From the NCBI RefSeq assembly GCF_004214935.1, contig NZ_SFCC01000001.1, positions 62,001 to 126,000 on the forward strand: 64,000 nt of DNA. Reading direction: 5' to 3'. Below the pieces are notes generated by a model. The model was not told the DNA's origin and ran no database searches. It saw nothing but the letters and a program-made list of their open reading frames with translations. The DNA comes from Amycolatopsis suaedae. Lineage in GTDB: Bacteria; Actinomycetota; Actinomycetes; Mycobacteriales; Pseudonocardiaceae. Positions 18,661 through 25,848 of this stretch are shown piece by piece (within the stretch, counting starts at the first letter, position 1; each line of letters begins with the position of its first letter). Made by a program: the position numbers and the translations under genes.

Positions 18661-18706
18661 AGGCCACCTTCATTACGTCTCACGTAATGAAGGTGGCCTT
18701 CACGTG
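18654..18706. terminator. Perfect 25-bp hairpin; complete copy of a dispersed palindromic repeat
   Basis: Left arm 18654-18678 begins CACGTGAAGGCCACCTTCA. The three-base loop is CTC, and right arm 18682-18706 is its exact reverse complement. The grpB stop codon (18658-18660) is embedded in the left arm. Such a stem should end transcription or protect the mRNA 3' end in both directions. Related full, half and diverged copies occur at 30980-31028, 31291-31327, 54303-54337, 54808-54856 and 55053-55087. Confidence 0.9.
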
Positions 18707-18747
18707 CTTGGCACCTGTCGGGCACCCGCCCGGTTTAGGGTGTCCGG

Positions 18748-19956
18748 GTGACTCGACGGATGACCGCGGCCACGCTGGTGGCCCTGACGACCGCCGCCCT
18801 GCTGACCCCGGCCGCGGCCCACGCCGAGCCGGAGGGCTTCGGCAGGAGTGTGCGGTTCGCGACGTTCAACGCCTCGCTCAACCGCGCCCGCGCCGGGCAG
18901 CTGCTGGCCGACCTGTCCGCACCGGGCAACGAACAGGCGGCCAAGGCAGCCGAGGTGATCCAGCGCAACCGGCCGGACGTGCTGCTGGTCAACGAGTTCG
19001 ACTACGTCGCGGGCAACGCCGCCGCCGACGCGTTCCGGGCCAACTACCTGCGCGTCGGGCAGCGCGGCGCGCAGCCGATCGACTACCCGTACGTCTACAC
19101 CGCGCCGTCCAACACCGGTGTCCCCACCGGGTTCGACCTGGACCGCAACGGCACGGTGGGCGGCGGCAACGACGCGCACGGGTTCGGCGAATTCGAGGGG
19201 CAGTACGGGATGCTGGTGCTGTCCCGGTTCCCGATCGACACCGCGGGCATCCGGACGTTCCGGAACTTCCGCTGGAAGGACATGCCGGGCGCCCTGCTGC
19301 CCGACGACCCGGCCACCCCGGCGCCCGCCGACTGGTACGGGCCGGATGCGCTGAACGTGCTGCGGCTGTCGTCGAAGTCCCACTGGGACCTGCCGGTGCG
19401 GGTGGGCCGCCAGGTCGTCCACTTCCTCGTCGCGCATCCGACACCGCCGGTGTTTGACGGCCCGGAGGACCGCAACGGCAGGCGCAACCACGACGAGACC
19501 CGCTTCTGGGCCGACTACGTCACGCCCGGCAGGGCCGGGTACGTCTACGACGACGCCGGCCGGCGTGGCGGGCTGCCGTCCGGTGCGAAGTTCGTCGTCG
19601 CGGGTGACTACAACGCCGACCCGCACGACGGCGACGGCGTGCCCGGCGGGATCGAGCGGCTGCTGCACGCGCCCCGGGTGATCGACCCGCGCCCGGACAG
19701 CCGCGGTGCCGTCGTGGCAGCCCGTGAGCAGGGCGGCGCCAACACCACCCACTGCGGGCCGGCCCGGCTCGACACCGGCGACTTCGCCGACACCACCCCG
19801 GGCAACATGCGCGTGGACTACGTGCTGCCGTCGTGGGGCCTGGTCCCGTGGCGCGCCGAGGTGTTCTGGCCGGTGCCCGGCTCGCCGCTGGCGCGGCTGA
19901 ACGACACCAGCGACCACCACCTGGTCCGGGTGGACGCCTTAGTCTTCGGTGCATGA
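18748..19956 (+). CDS. Secreted endonuclease/exonuclease/phosphatase family protein
   Basis: 402 residues. The Sec signal peptide covers about residues 1-26 (Ala/Leu/Thr-rich core, cleavage after AHA). EEP-fold motifs in order are ATFNASLNR, VLLVNEFDY (metal Glu), VVAGDYNADPHDGD (Asp/Asn pair), MRVDYVLPS and SDHHLVRVD (catalytic Asp-His). An extracellular phosphodiesterase or nuclease; the natural substrate is unknown. GTG 18748. The stop overlaps the ATG of the dehydrogenase by 4 bases. Confidence 0.88.
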   Translation: MTRRMTAATLVALTTAALLTPAAAHAEPEGFGRSVRFATFNASLNRARAGQLLADLSAPGNEQAAKAAEVIQRNRPDVLLVNEFDYVAGNAAADAFRANYLRVGQRGAQPIDYPYVYTAPSNTGVPTGFDLDRNGTVGGGNDAHGFGEFEGQYGMLVLSRFPIDTAGIRTFRNFRWKDMPGALLPDDPATPAPADWYGPDALNVLRLSSKSHWDLPVRVGRQVVHFLVAHPTPPVFDGPEDRNGRRNHDETRFWADYVTPGRAGYVYDDAGRRGGLPSGAKFVVAGDYNADPHDGDGVPGGIERLLHAPRVIDPRPDSRGAVVAAREQGGANTTHCGPARLDTGDFADTTPGNMRVDYVLPSWGLVPWRAEVFWPVPGSPLARLNDTSDHHLVRVDALVFGA

Positions 19957-20894
19957 AGATCGCGATTCTCGACGACTACCAGAACGTGGCGCTGGGCCTG
20001 GCCGACTGGGCCTCGCTCGACGCCGAGGTGGAGGTGTTCACCGACTACATCGGTGATCCCGACGAGCTGGTCCGCAGGCTGGCCGGCTTCGAGGTGGTCG
20101 TCGCGATGCGCGAGCGCACCCGGTTCCCCGCCGAGTTGCTGGCCCGGCTGACCGACCTGCGGCTGCTGGTCAGCACCGGCAGGCGCAACGCCGCGATCGA
20201 CCTCGCCGCCGCGCACGAGCGGGGGATCGTGGTCTGCTCCACCGGCTACCAGCCGACGCCGACCGTCGAGCACACCTGGGCGCTGATCCTGGCCGCCGCA
20301 CGGCACCTTCCCGCGGAGGTGGCGTCGATGCACGCGGGCGGCTGGCAGACCACCCTCGGCACCGGCCTGGCCGGCAAGACACTGGGCCTGCTCGGACTGG
20401 GCAGGCTGGGCGCCAGGGTGGCCGAGGTCGGGCAGGTGTTCGGCATGGAGACGATCGCCTGGAGCCAGAACCTGACCGCCGAGCGCGCCGCCGAGCACGA
20501 CGTCACCGCGGTGAGCAAGGAGGACCTGTTCCGGCGCGCCGACGTGCTGTCGGTCCACCTGGTGCTCAGCGACCGCAGCCGCGGCCTGGTCGGCGCGGGT
20601 GAACTCGCGCTGATGAAGCCGGGCGCGCTGCTGGTCAACACCTCGCGCGGGCCGATCGTCGACGAGCGGGCACTGCTGGAGGCCCTGCACGCCGGCCGCA
20701 TCCGCGCGGCGGTCGACGTCTACGACGTCGAGCCGCTGCCCGCCGACCATCCGCTGCGTTCGGCGCCGAACACCGTGCTCACGCCGCACATCGGCTACGT
20801 CACCCGCGACCTGTACGAGGTGTTCTACGGCGACGCGGTGGAGGACATCGCCGCCTACCAGGCAGGCAACCCGATCCGCGTGATGCGGCCCTGA
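19953..20894 (+). CDS. D-2-hydroxyacid dehydrogenase (NAD-dependent)
   Basis: 313 residues from ATG 19953 (KIAILDDYQNVALGLADW), chosen because it overlaps the upstream stop and opens the catalytic domain. NAD-binding GLGRLGARVAEVG, the substrate/catalytic segment VNTSRGPIVDERAL (Arg), VDVYDVEPLP (Glu) and LTPHIGYVT (His) are all present. Family: D-isomer-specific 2-hydroxyacid dehydrogenases (SerA/GyaR-like); the exact substrate is not determined. Confidence 0.9.
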   Translation: MKIAILDDYQNVALGLADWASLDAEVEVFTDYIGDPDELVRRLAGFEVVVAMRERTRFPAELLARLTDLRLLVSTGRRNAAIDLAAAHERGIVVCSTGYQPTPTVEHTWALILAAARHLPAEVASMHAGGWQTTLGTGLAGKTLGLLGLGRLGARVAEVGQVFGMETIAWSQNLTAERAAEHDVTAVSKEDLFRRADVLSVHLVLSDRSRGLVGAGELALMKPGALLVNTSRGPIVDERALLEALHAGRIRAAVDVYDVEPLPADHPLRSAPNTVLTPHIGYVTRDLYEVFYGDAVEDIAAYQAGNPIRVMRP

Positions 20895-20901
20895 CCGGGT
20901 A

Positions 20902-20932
20902 CCCTATCTCTTTACAACGTATAGAGATAGGG
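20902..20932 (+). promoter_or_regulatory. Perfect 10-bp inverted repeat over the ribosome binding site
   Basis: CCCTATCTCT (20902-20911) and its exact complement AGAGATAGGG (20923-20932) flank an 11-base AT-rich centre. The right arm runs into the GGAGG that serves the ATG at 20942. The size and symmetry suit an operator for a PadR- or TetR-type repressor. As RNA it could also mask the ribosome binding site. No cognate regulator gene lies in this window. Confidence 0.6.
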
Positions 20933-20941
20933 AGGACGTGC

Positions 20942-21775
20942 ATGCCCACGGCAACGCTGCACGACGGGAACACGATCGAGGTCGCCGTCCGGGGCAGTGG
21001 CCCCGACGTGCTGCTGGCTGTGCGGCCCGACCCGGTCGAGGGCCCGGCCGCCGACGAGATGCGCAAGTGGGGAGTGGACCCCTCACTGGGGGCGACCCTG
21101 GTCGAGGACCTGGCCAGGGACTTCCGGGTGACCGCGTTCGACTACGAGGGCCACTGCCTGGCCGTCCCCAAGCCGGACACGCTGACCCCGGATACGACCA
21201 CCGCCGACATCCTCGCGGTCGCCGACGCCGCCGGGGTGGACCGGTTCGCCTTCTACGGGTACTCCTGGCTGGCCATGAGCGGCCTGCAGCTGGCCATCCG
21301 CACCGGCAGGCTGTCGGCGCTGGTGATGGGCGGGTTCCCGCCGCTGGGCGGGCCGTACGCGGAGATGCTCGCCGGCACCACCGCCACCCACGAACTGGCA
21401 CTGCGGCCCCGGCAGGACCCGGCACCCGAGGGCGAGTTCGACTGGGACACGGCTCCGATGACGATGACTCCCGGCCAGACCCGGCAGTTCATGACGCTGT
21501 ACGAGGCGCTGAAGGGCTTCGACGACGCCGCCGCCCAGGCCCGGCTCACCTGCCCGCGGCTGTGCTTCGCCGGCTCGGCCGACGTGATCGACTACAGCGA
21601 GCGCTGGGGCGGGATGCACGTCGACATCGGCGGGATGGTCGTTGCCCGCCGGGCCGAGCTGGCGGCGGCCGGATGGGACGTCGAGGTGCTCGACGGGCTG
21701 GATCACGTGCAGGCCATGCAGCCCGGTGCCGTCCTGCCGGTGCTGCGTCCCTGGCTGGAGTCGCGGCTAGGCTAG
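20942..21775 (+). CDS. Alpha/beta hydrolase
   Basis: 277 residues. A nucleophile-elbow-like FYGYSWLAMSG (Ser) lies about residue 105. A core strand VTAFDYEGH and the C-terminal DGLDHVQAMQ (His) complete a plausible triad. There is no signal peptide; substrate unknown. ATG 20942 follows GGAGG at 20931-20935. The strand before the elbow, its Trp after the Ser and the missing oxyanion HG motif set it apart from classic esterases. The 3' end overlaps the convergent beta-lactamase-like gene by 9 bases. Confidence 0.75.
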   Translation: MPTATLHDGNTIEVAVRGSGPDVLLAVRPDPVEGPAADEMRKWGVDPSLGATLVEDLARDFRVTAFDYEGHCLAVPKPDTLTPDTTTADILAVADAAGVDRFAFYGYSWLAMSGLQLAIRTGRLSALVMGGFPPLGGPYAEMLAGTTATHELALRPRQDPAPEGEFDWDTAPMTMTPGQTRQFMTLYEALKGFDDAAAQARLTCPRLCFAGSADVIDYSERWGGMHVDIGGMVVARRAELAAAGWDVEVLDGLDHVQAMQPGAVLPVLRPWLESRLG

Positions 21776-22579
21776 CTCGGCCAGCACGCCGTCGGTGAAC
21801 TCCGGCCAGGCCTGTGCCGCCCACGGGCCGAACTTGCGGTCGGTCAGCGCCACGCACGCGGCCCCGGCGTCCGGGTCCACCCACAGGAACGTTCCGGACT
21901 GTCCGAAGTGGCCGAACGTGCGGGGCGAGCTGTTCGCGCCGGTCCAGTGCGGGCTCTTGTGGTCGCGGATCTCGAACCCGAGGCCCCAGTCGTTCGGCTT
22001 CTGGTGACCGAAGCCGGGCAGCACGCCGGTCAGGCCGGGGAACTGGACCTCGGTGGCCGCGCTCAGTGTCGACGGGTCGAGCAGGGTGGGTGCCTGCAAC
22101 TCGGCGGCGAACCGCACCAGGTCGTCCACAGTGGACACAGCGCCCGCCGCGGGGGAACCGTCCAGTTTGGTCGCCGACATGCCCAGCGGGCCGAACAGGG
22201 CCTCGGCCTGGTAGTCGGCGAAGGCGATACCCGAGTGCTCGGCCAGTGCGTCGGCGAGCTGTTCGAATCCCGCGTTCGAGTACAGCCTGCGCTCGCCGGG
22301 CGGTGCCATCACCTTGTGCGCGTCGAACGCCAGGCCGGAGGTGTGCGCGAGCAGGTGCCGGATCGTCGCGCCGTCGGGACCGGCCGGCGAGTCCAGCTCG
22401 ACCACGCCCTCCTCGACCGCGATCAGCGCGGTGTAGGCGGTGAGCGGCTTGGTCACCGACGCCAGCGGGTAGGGCCGGGCGGTGTCGCCGTGGCTGCCGG
22501 CCACGGTGCCGTCGGCCAGCACCACCGCGGCCGCCACGTTGTCAACTGGCCAAGTCTCGAGAGGGAGCAGGCTTTCCAT
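21767..22579 (-). CDS. Serine beta-lactamase-like hydrolase (class C/EstB type)
   Basis: 270 residues. SxxK active site: LASVTKPLTAYTALI. Second motif: LYSNAGFEQLADAL (YxN). A third, loop region: FGHFGQSGTFLWVDP (HxG-like). No signal peptide, so a cytoplasmic esterase or D-aminopeptidase-like enzyme is more likely than an antibiotic-degrading lactamase. Contains TCCACAGTGGAC in frame at 22125-22136. It is the last normal high-GC gene before the AT-richer island. Confidence 0.85.
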   Translation of the reverse strand: MESLLPLETWPVDNVAAAVVLADGTVAGSHGDTARPYPLASVTKPLTAYTALIAVEEGVVELDSPAGPDGATIRHLLAHTSGLAFDAHKVMAPPGERRLYSNAGFEQLADALAEHSGIAFADYQAEALFGPLGMSATKLDGSPAAGAVSTVDDLVRFAAELQAPTLLDPSTLSAATEVQFPGLTGVLPGFGHQKPNDWGLGFEIRDHKSPHWTGANSSPRTFGHFGQSGTFLWVDPDAGAACVALTDRKFGPWAAQAWPEFTDGVLAELA

Positions 22580-22606
22580 ACGCTCACCTTACGGACCCGT
22601 GCTCTT

Positions 22607-22623
22607 GCGCCCGCTGCGGGCGC
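22607..22623. terminator. Short GC hairpin between the island and the beta-lactamase-like gene
   Basis: GCGCCCGC and GCGGGCGC pair around a single T. Downstream of the glycosyltransferase stop on the minus strand and just upstream of the next minus gene, it could separate the island's transcript from the chromosomal gene. The loop is very small, so function is uncertain. Confidence 0.4.
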
Positions 22624-22667
22624 GGCATGAGAGGTGACTCGGGCGTGTAAGTCCAACATTGAGGTAA

Positions 22668-23939
22668 TCATCCAGCTGGATCTAAAGAGGCGGGCGGCAA
22701 TTCGTGGTCATTATCCCTTCGCAGAACCGAGCGGTCGAACAATGCGTCGGTCCAAGGGGAGCACAGCTCACGGTATCGGGCGCCTTCCGTTCTGCCGCGC
22801 AACTCGGATAGTAGTTCAGCGATTAGAGCGTCCAGATGTCCTCCCGCGCGGGAGAGTGAACTGCTGGCGACTAGCTGTTCGTCTTGTCTTACCCTAATCG
22901 TGTCTAGTAGATCGTGCTCGTCAGCGCTTCCATCTAGTAGGGCGAAGACTGAACGAAAGTAGTGTGCGTCGGGATGTCTTCCCCCGGCCAGTTGTTCCAG
23001 CTTGTCGCAATGGTCGAGTACTGCAAACCATAGTTCTAGATTGGCAAGACGTTGACATGTCTGAACTAGTGCGAGCGCGTAGTATTCATGGACAGTTCTC
23101 CAATCCCCATTGCTTTCCCGTGTATCCAACAATTCGAAAAGGGCGCCACATAGCTTTCCAATACTTGGGCCATCGAGTGTGGGCAGAGAGTCCCGAATTG
23201 TGTAATACAGCCACCGTGGATTTGTGGGCTCGATGCGGCGCGCATCGGAAAGTAGGCGAAGGTTTCGCTCGCGCTTGGCCTTATCTTGAACGACGCTTTG
23301 GTTGTAGCCGTCGTGTAAGAAGTCGATGTTTAAGCCGACCACACCGAGTGGTGAGCCGTCAGTCGTATTGTAAGGGTACTCGTGCACTGGTCCTTTGAAT
23401 CTAATGCTGGCATCTGCTCGAAAGATACGTGGAACGTCGGTAGTTGTTATGTGATTATCCACGTCGTGTATTCTGGGCGCGAAGACGAGCTGGTTTACGT
23501 CTTCGATTCGGTCGATCGACGAAAGGCACTTCTTGAGATATGGTCCAGATTTCTCGGATACCCACTCGTCTGCGTCGACGAATACAACCCATTTAGAAGT
23601 GAGCGCTTCTAGGGCAAGATTTCGTACGTTGCTGAATGAATCTTGCCAAGGTGTCTCAATTAACTCAACCCCTCCATCCTTGTAACCCTCTACTATCTGG
23701 ATAGTGTTGTCAGTTGATCCGGTATCCACTACGAGGACGTAATCGAATTGATGTCCGATGATACTGTCGAGACAGCGCGAGATGCACCGCTCTTCATTTC
23801 TGCTCAGAATTACAATGCTAACTGTACAGTCGTTACGGTGCTCACTGTTGACATTGAGGTCGAGGGTTGGTGTGAAGAGTTGAGAGATCCAAGGCCCTAA
23901 GCTATCTACGGAGCTGTTGTCAGGTGCACTGTGAGGCAT
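22668..23939 (-). CDS. SunS-like family 2 glycosyltransferase with C-terminal helical repeats
   Basis: 423 residues from ATG 23939, which has AAGGG eight bases upstream. The frame continues to 24047, but that would overlap the peptide gene and run through the hairpin. GT-A domain: VSIVILSRNE (about 40-49), VVDTGSTDNT (70-79), the DxD-type VDADEW (121-126), then RIFR, GPVHEY (183-188) and FLHDGYN (207-213) followed by DKAKRERNLRLL. This order is typical of the SunS/TPR-type glycosyltransferases that include the S-glycosyltransferases of glycocins. Residues about 235-423 look like TPR-type helices. Codon use is far more AT-rich than in the neighbours. Donor sugar and acceptor residue are unknown; the upstream peptide is the obvious candidate acceptor. 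Confidence 0.82.
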   Translation of the reverse strand: MPHSAPDNSSVDSLGPWISQLFTPTLDLNVNSEHRNDCTVSIVILSRNEERCISRCLDSIIGHQFDYVLVVDTGSTDNTIQIVEGYKDGGVELIETPWQDSFSNVRNLALEALTSKWVVFVDADEWVSEKSGPYLKKCLSSIDRIEDVNQLVFAPRIHDVDNHITTTDVPRIFRADASIRFKGPVHEYPYNTTDGSPLGVVGLNIDFLHDGYNQSVVQDKAKRERNLRLLSDARRIEPTNPRWLYYTIRDSLPTLDGPSIGKLCGALFELLDTRESNGDWRTVHEYYALALVQTCQRLANLELWFAVLDHCDKLEQLAGGRHPDAHYFRSVFALLDGSADEHDLLDTIRVRQDEQLVASSSLSRAGGHLDALIAELLSELRGRTEGARYRELCSPWTDALFDRSVLRRDNDHELPPASLDPAG

Positions 23940-23966
23940 TTGACCCTTACTGATCACATAGGTAAT

Positions 23967-24008
23967 GCCGCGGATTCCTGCCGTGTTTACCTGGCAAGAA
24001 TCCGCGGC
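23967..24008 (-). promoter_or_regulatory. Intergenic hairpin between peptide and glycosyltransferase genes
   Basis: GCCGCGGATTC (23967-23977) pairs perfectly with GAATCCGCGGC (23998-24008). Inside, TGCC and GGCA add four more pairs. It lies between the peptide stop (24029) and the glycosyltransferase start (23939), with no U-tract on the minus strand. It probably attenuates readthrough or stabilises the upstream mRNA so that precursor exceeds enzyme, as hairpins do after structural genes in many bacteriocin operons. Confidence 0.75.
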
Positions 24009-24028
24009 CAGTGTCGGAAACCTAGGTT

Positions 24029-24433
24029 CTAGAACCCTTGCCCGCATGCCTCTTTATAGCCCAAATCTTCTTTGGTGCCGCAGGCGCCGGTGAAGGTATG
24101 GTGGAATACGTGACATAGTGTGACATGGTTAGGCCTGTGGCTTCGGATATAGCGAAACTCGCTCCAGGCGGCTCCGCAAGACTTTGTATGCGAACTGGCC
24201 CTGAAATTGGGTCGCATCAAAGTGTGACAATCGTTACGGACTGACGAGTCGGCGGACTGGGTAGCGCTTGCGGTTCCTGCTGATATGGCGAAGAAGGACG
24301 CTGTTGCGAGCAGTACTGCGGCGAGACTGCCAATCTTTGCCGTATGCTTGCGGTGGGTGAGAGATTGGTTAACTTGCTGGCCAATCAAGTCCGATTCAAG
24401 TTCTTGAAGAAAGAATCTTTGCTCGTTTTTCAT
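24029..24433 (-). CDS. Small secreted five-cysteine peptide, candidate glycopeptide precursor
   Basis: 134 residues; no family recognised. Residues 1-33 are polar with an acidic-hydrophobic stretch (FLQELESDL). 34-52 are hydrophobic (IGSLAAVLLATASFFAIS) and end in a Sec-type site GTASA at 53-57. The remaining 77 residues are His-rich (7 His) with cysteines at 69, 86, 107, 118 and 130. An odd count allows two disulfides plus one free or modified Cys, the arrangement seen in sublancin. ATG 24433 follows AGAGGGG by about 11 bases. Codons are AT-rich like the glycosyltransferase, with which it forms an apparent two-gene unit. No ABC/C39 exporter gene is near. Confidence 0.75.
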   Translation of the reverse strand: MKNEQRFFLQELESDLIGQQVNQSLTHRKHTAKIGSLAAVLLATASFFAISAGTASATQSADSSVRNDCHTLMRPNFRASSHTKSCGAAWSEFRYIRSHRPNHVTLCHVFHHTFTGACGTKEDLGYKEACGQGF

Positions 24434-24497
24434 ACTGCTGCTACCCCTCTTCTTTGTGAAACTTCTTTCTGTGATCTTAAAAGTGAAAGATGATCTG

Positions 24498-24526
24498 ATT
24501 GTCGTGAAAAGTACGACAATTGTCGT
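24498..24526 (-). promoter_or_regulatory. Triple half-site operator upstream of the peptide gene
   Basis: ATTGTCGT (24498-24505), its complement ACGACAAT (24513-24520) and again ATTGTCGT (24519-24526) make one inverted repeat with a 7-base spacer and one overlapping 14-bp perfect palindrome, ACGACAATTGTCGT. It lies just downstream of the predicted transcription start of the peptide gene, the usual place for a repressor site. Confidence 0.6.
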
Positions 24527-24541
24527 CGATTAGTGCTAGCG

Positions 24542-24570
24542 ATTTTAAGCTATACCGATGTGCGATTGAA
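24542..24570 (-). promoter_or_regulatory. Predicted promoter of the peptide/glycosyltransferase unit
   Basis: Read on the minus strand, TTCAAT (complement of 24565-24570) and TAAAAT (complement of 24542-24547) are separated by 17 bases, a reasonable housekeeping-type -35/-10 pair. The predicted start near 24535 gives a leader of about 100 bases to the ATG at 24433. Confidence 0.45.
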
Positions 24571-25506
24571 CTCGTACCGCTATCTGGGTGAACGAATGCT
24601 TGGTCGGCGCATGTTGCCGCCAGCTTATAGAAATATAGAAGGAGGGCTGCTGGAAACTGCCGTTTGTGGCAGTTGAAGCCTGGTCCTAGTGTCGAACAAG
24701 CGAAGTTCGAGGCGCTGCGTGACTCTGGCGGTGCTGTTGATGGCGCCAGGTTGGCCGGACGACGCAGCGGAAACTACGTTCGCTCGGCATTACGAGCATT
24801 GTCTCCGTGCTCGACACCACTGACGGCACAGTGCTCGGCGACTCAACAAGTACCGCACATCCAGGTGTAGTCGACCGAGGAGGCGAGGGTCGTCGCGGCG
24901 TACGCAGTCAATCCCGTCCTACGACGGCGCCGCAGGAGGCGGGCTATCGAGTTCACCGAGCTTCTCGCTGCTAAAGGCAACGCTGTTGCCGCTCGGAGGG
25001 GGTATGTGCCTGATCTTGTGCGACAGCACGCGCCCTGGAAGATCCTAGCGATCAAAGCCAGCTGACCCGTAGAGATGGTTCACAGGAGATTTTGCGGCTT
25101 TGTGAAGGAAAGTGGGAATGGATTAAAGTGTCAGAGCCTGAAGTCCGATACTGGTCGTAAGAAAGACTACGGAAGGCGATTGGCTCAGTCGTAGGAATGT
25201 TGGCTGCGGGGTTCCAGGCTCACGGCCTTGGCGCGCTGTGGGTGTTCGATCGGTGGGCCGGAGCCGATAGCGTGGCGGTCCGGAGGCGCTTGGCTTTAGG
25301 TGTGAGCGCCATTGGTGGAACGGGGCGTTGTCCCATGGAGCCCGAAGTGGGCAAAAATCCGACGGCTGTCGTCGCTCCAGTGGCGCGACCTGAACGTGGT
25401 TACTTACGCCTCGAGGTGCTCGTTGGCGACCTGTTGTTAGCGAGCGCCATCTCGTCGAGTCGTTGGTCACCTGGTGAAGTGGCTGCCCGTAGGACAGCCT
25501 ACGAGC

Positions 25507-25552
25507 CACAGCGCAGAGCCACCACACGCGGGCGTCGTGGCTCTGCGCTGTG
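25507..25552 (-). terminator. ptsH terminator hairpin
   Basis: CACAGCGCAGAGCCAC (25507-25522) and its exact complement (25537-25552) form a 16-bp stem with a 14-base loop, beginning 6 bases after the ptsH stop on the minus strand. It also marks the right edge of the AT-richer island. Confidence 0.85.
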
Positions 25553-25558
25553 CTGCGG

Positions 25559-25825
25559 TTACGCGTCGAGGTCGCTGGCCACCAGGTCGGCGATGGCATC
25601 CACCGCGGCCTGGGCACCCTCGCCCTCGGCGGAGATGACCACCTCGTCACCGTGTGCGGCGGCCAGCGTCATCAGGTTCAGCATGCTGCCCGCCGGGACC
25701 GGGGGCCCGCCGTCCTTGGCGATGCTGACCTGAACCGGCTGTTCCGCTGCCGCCTTGGCGACCAGCGCGGCGGGGCGGGCGTGCAGCCCCACCTTGCTGG
25801 CGACCGTGACACGTCGTTCCGGCAT
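25559..25825 (-). CDS. ptsH: PTS phosphocarrier protein HPr
   Basis: 88 residues. The phosphorylated His lies in VGLHARPAALV (about residue 16) and the regulatory-serine region is AGSMLNLMTL. It relays phosphate from enzyme I to the EIIA proteins of the PTS. ATG 25825 follows GGAAAGGA. It is in the same minus-strand unit as EIIC and the DasR-like regulator upstream; enzyme I is not in the window. Confidence 0.95.
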   Translation of the reverse strand: MPERRVTVASKVGLHARPAALVAKAAAEQPVQVSIAKDGGPPVPAGSMLNLMTLAAAHGDEVVISAEGEGAQAAVDAIADLVASDLDA

Positions 25826-25848
25826 GACCGTCCTTTCCGTACTGAACT

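Larger units (their letters stand above)
24434..25558. other. AT-richer gap: peptide promoter plus sequence without a supported gene
   Basis: 1.1 kb. The first 140 bases hold the leader, operator and promoter of the peptide gene. At 24656-24673 AACTGCC and GGCAGTT form a small hairpin preceded by AGAAGGAGGG on the plus strand. A plus-strand frame 24664-25065 is interrupted by TAG at 24868; its second part is Arg-rich and matches nothing I know. Between 25066 and 25500 the frames are not coherent. The stretch ends with the ptsH terminator. It reads as decayed or non-coding island DNA. Confidence 0.6.

Noticed and set aside
23940..24047. 36-residue N-terminal extension of the glycosyltransferase
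   Set aside because: It would overlap the peptide gene's stop and translate through the hairpin, while ATG 23939 has a good ribosome binding site and directly opens the conserved protein.
24664..25065. Possible plus-strand gene with a ribosome-binding-like AGAAGGAGGG upstream
   Set aside because: It needs a TTG start, is cut by TAG at 24868, and neither half resembles a known family. Kept only as a possible decayed frame.
25123..25733. Open frames across the ptsH terminator on both strands; one contains DNAPFH, reminiscent of DDE transposases
   Set aside because: They run through the ptsH coding region and its terminator, the surrounding residues do not continue a transposase pattern, and codon structure is poor.
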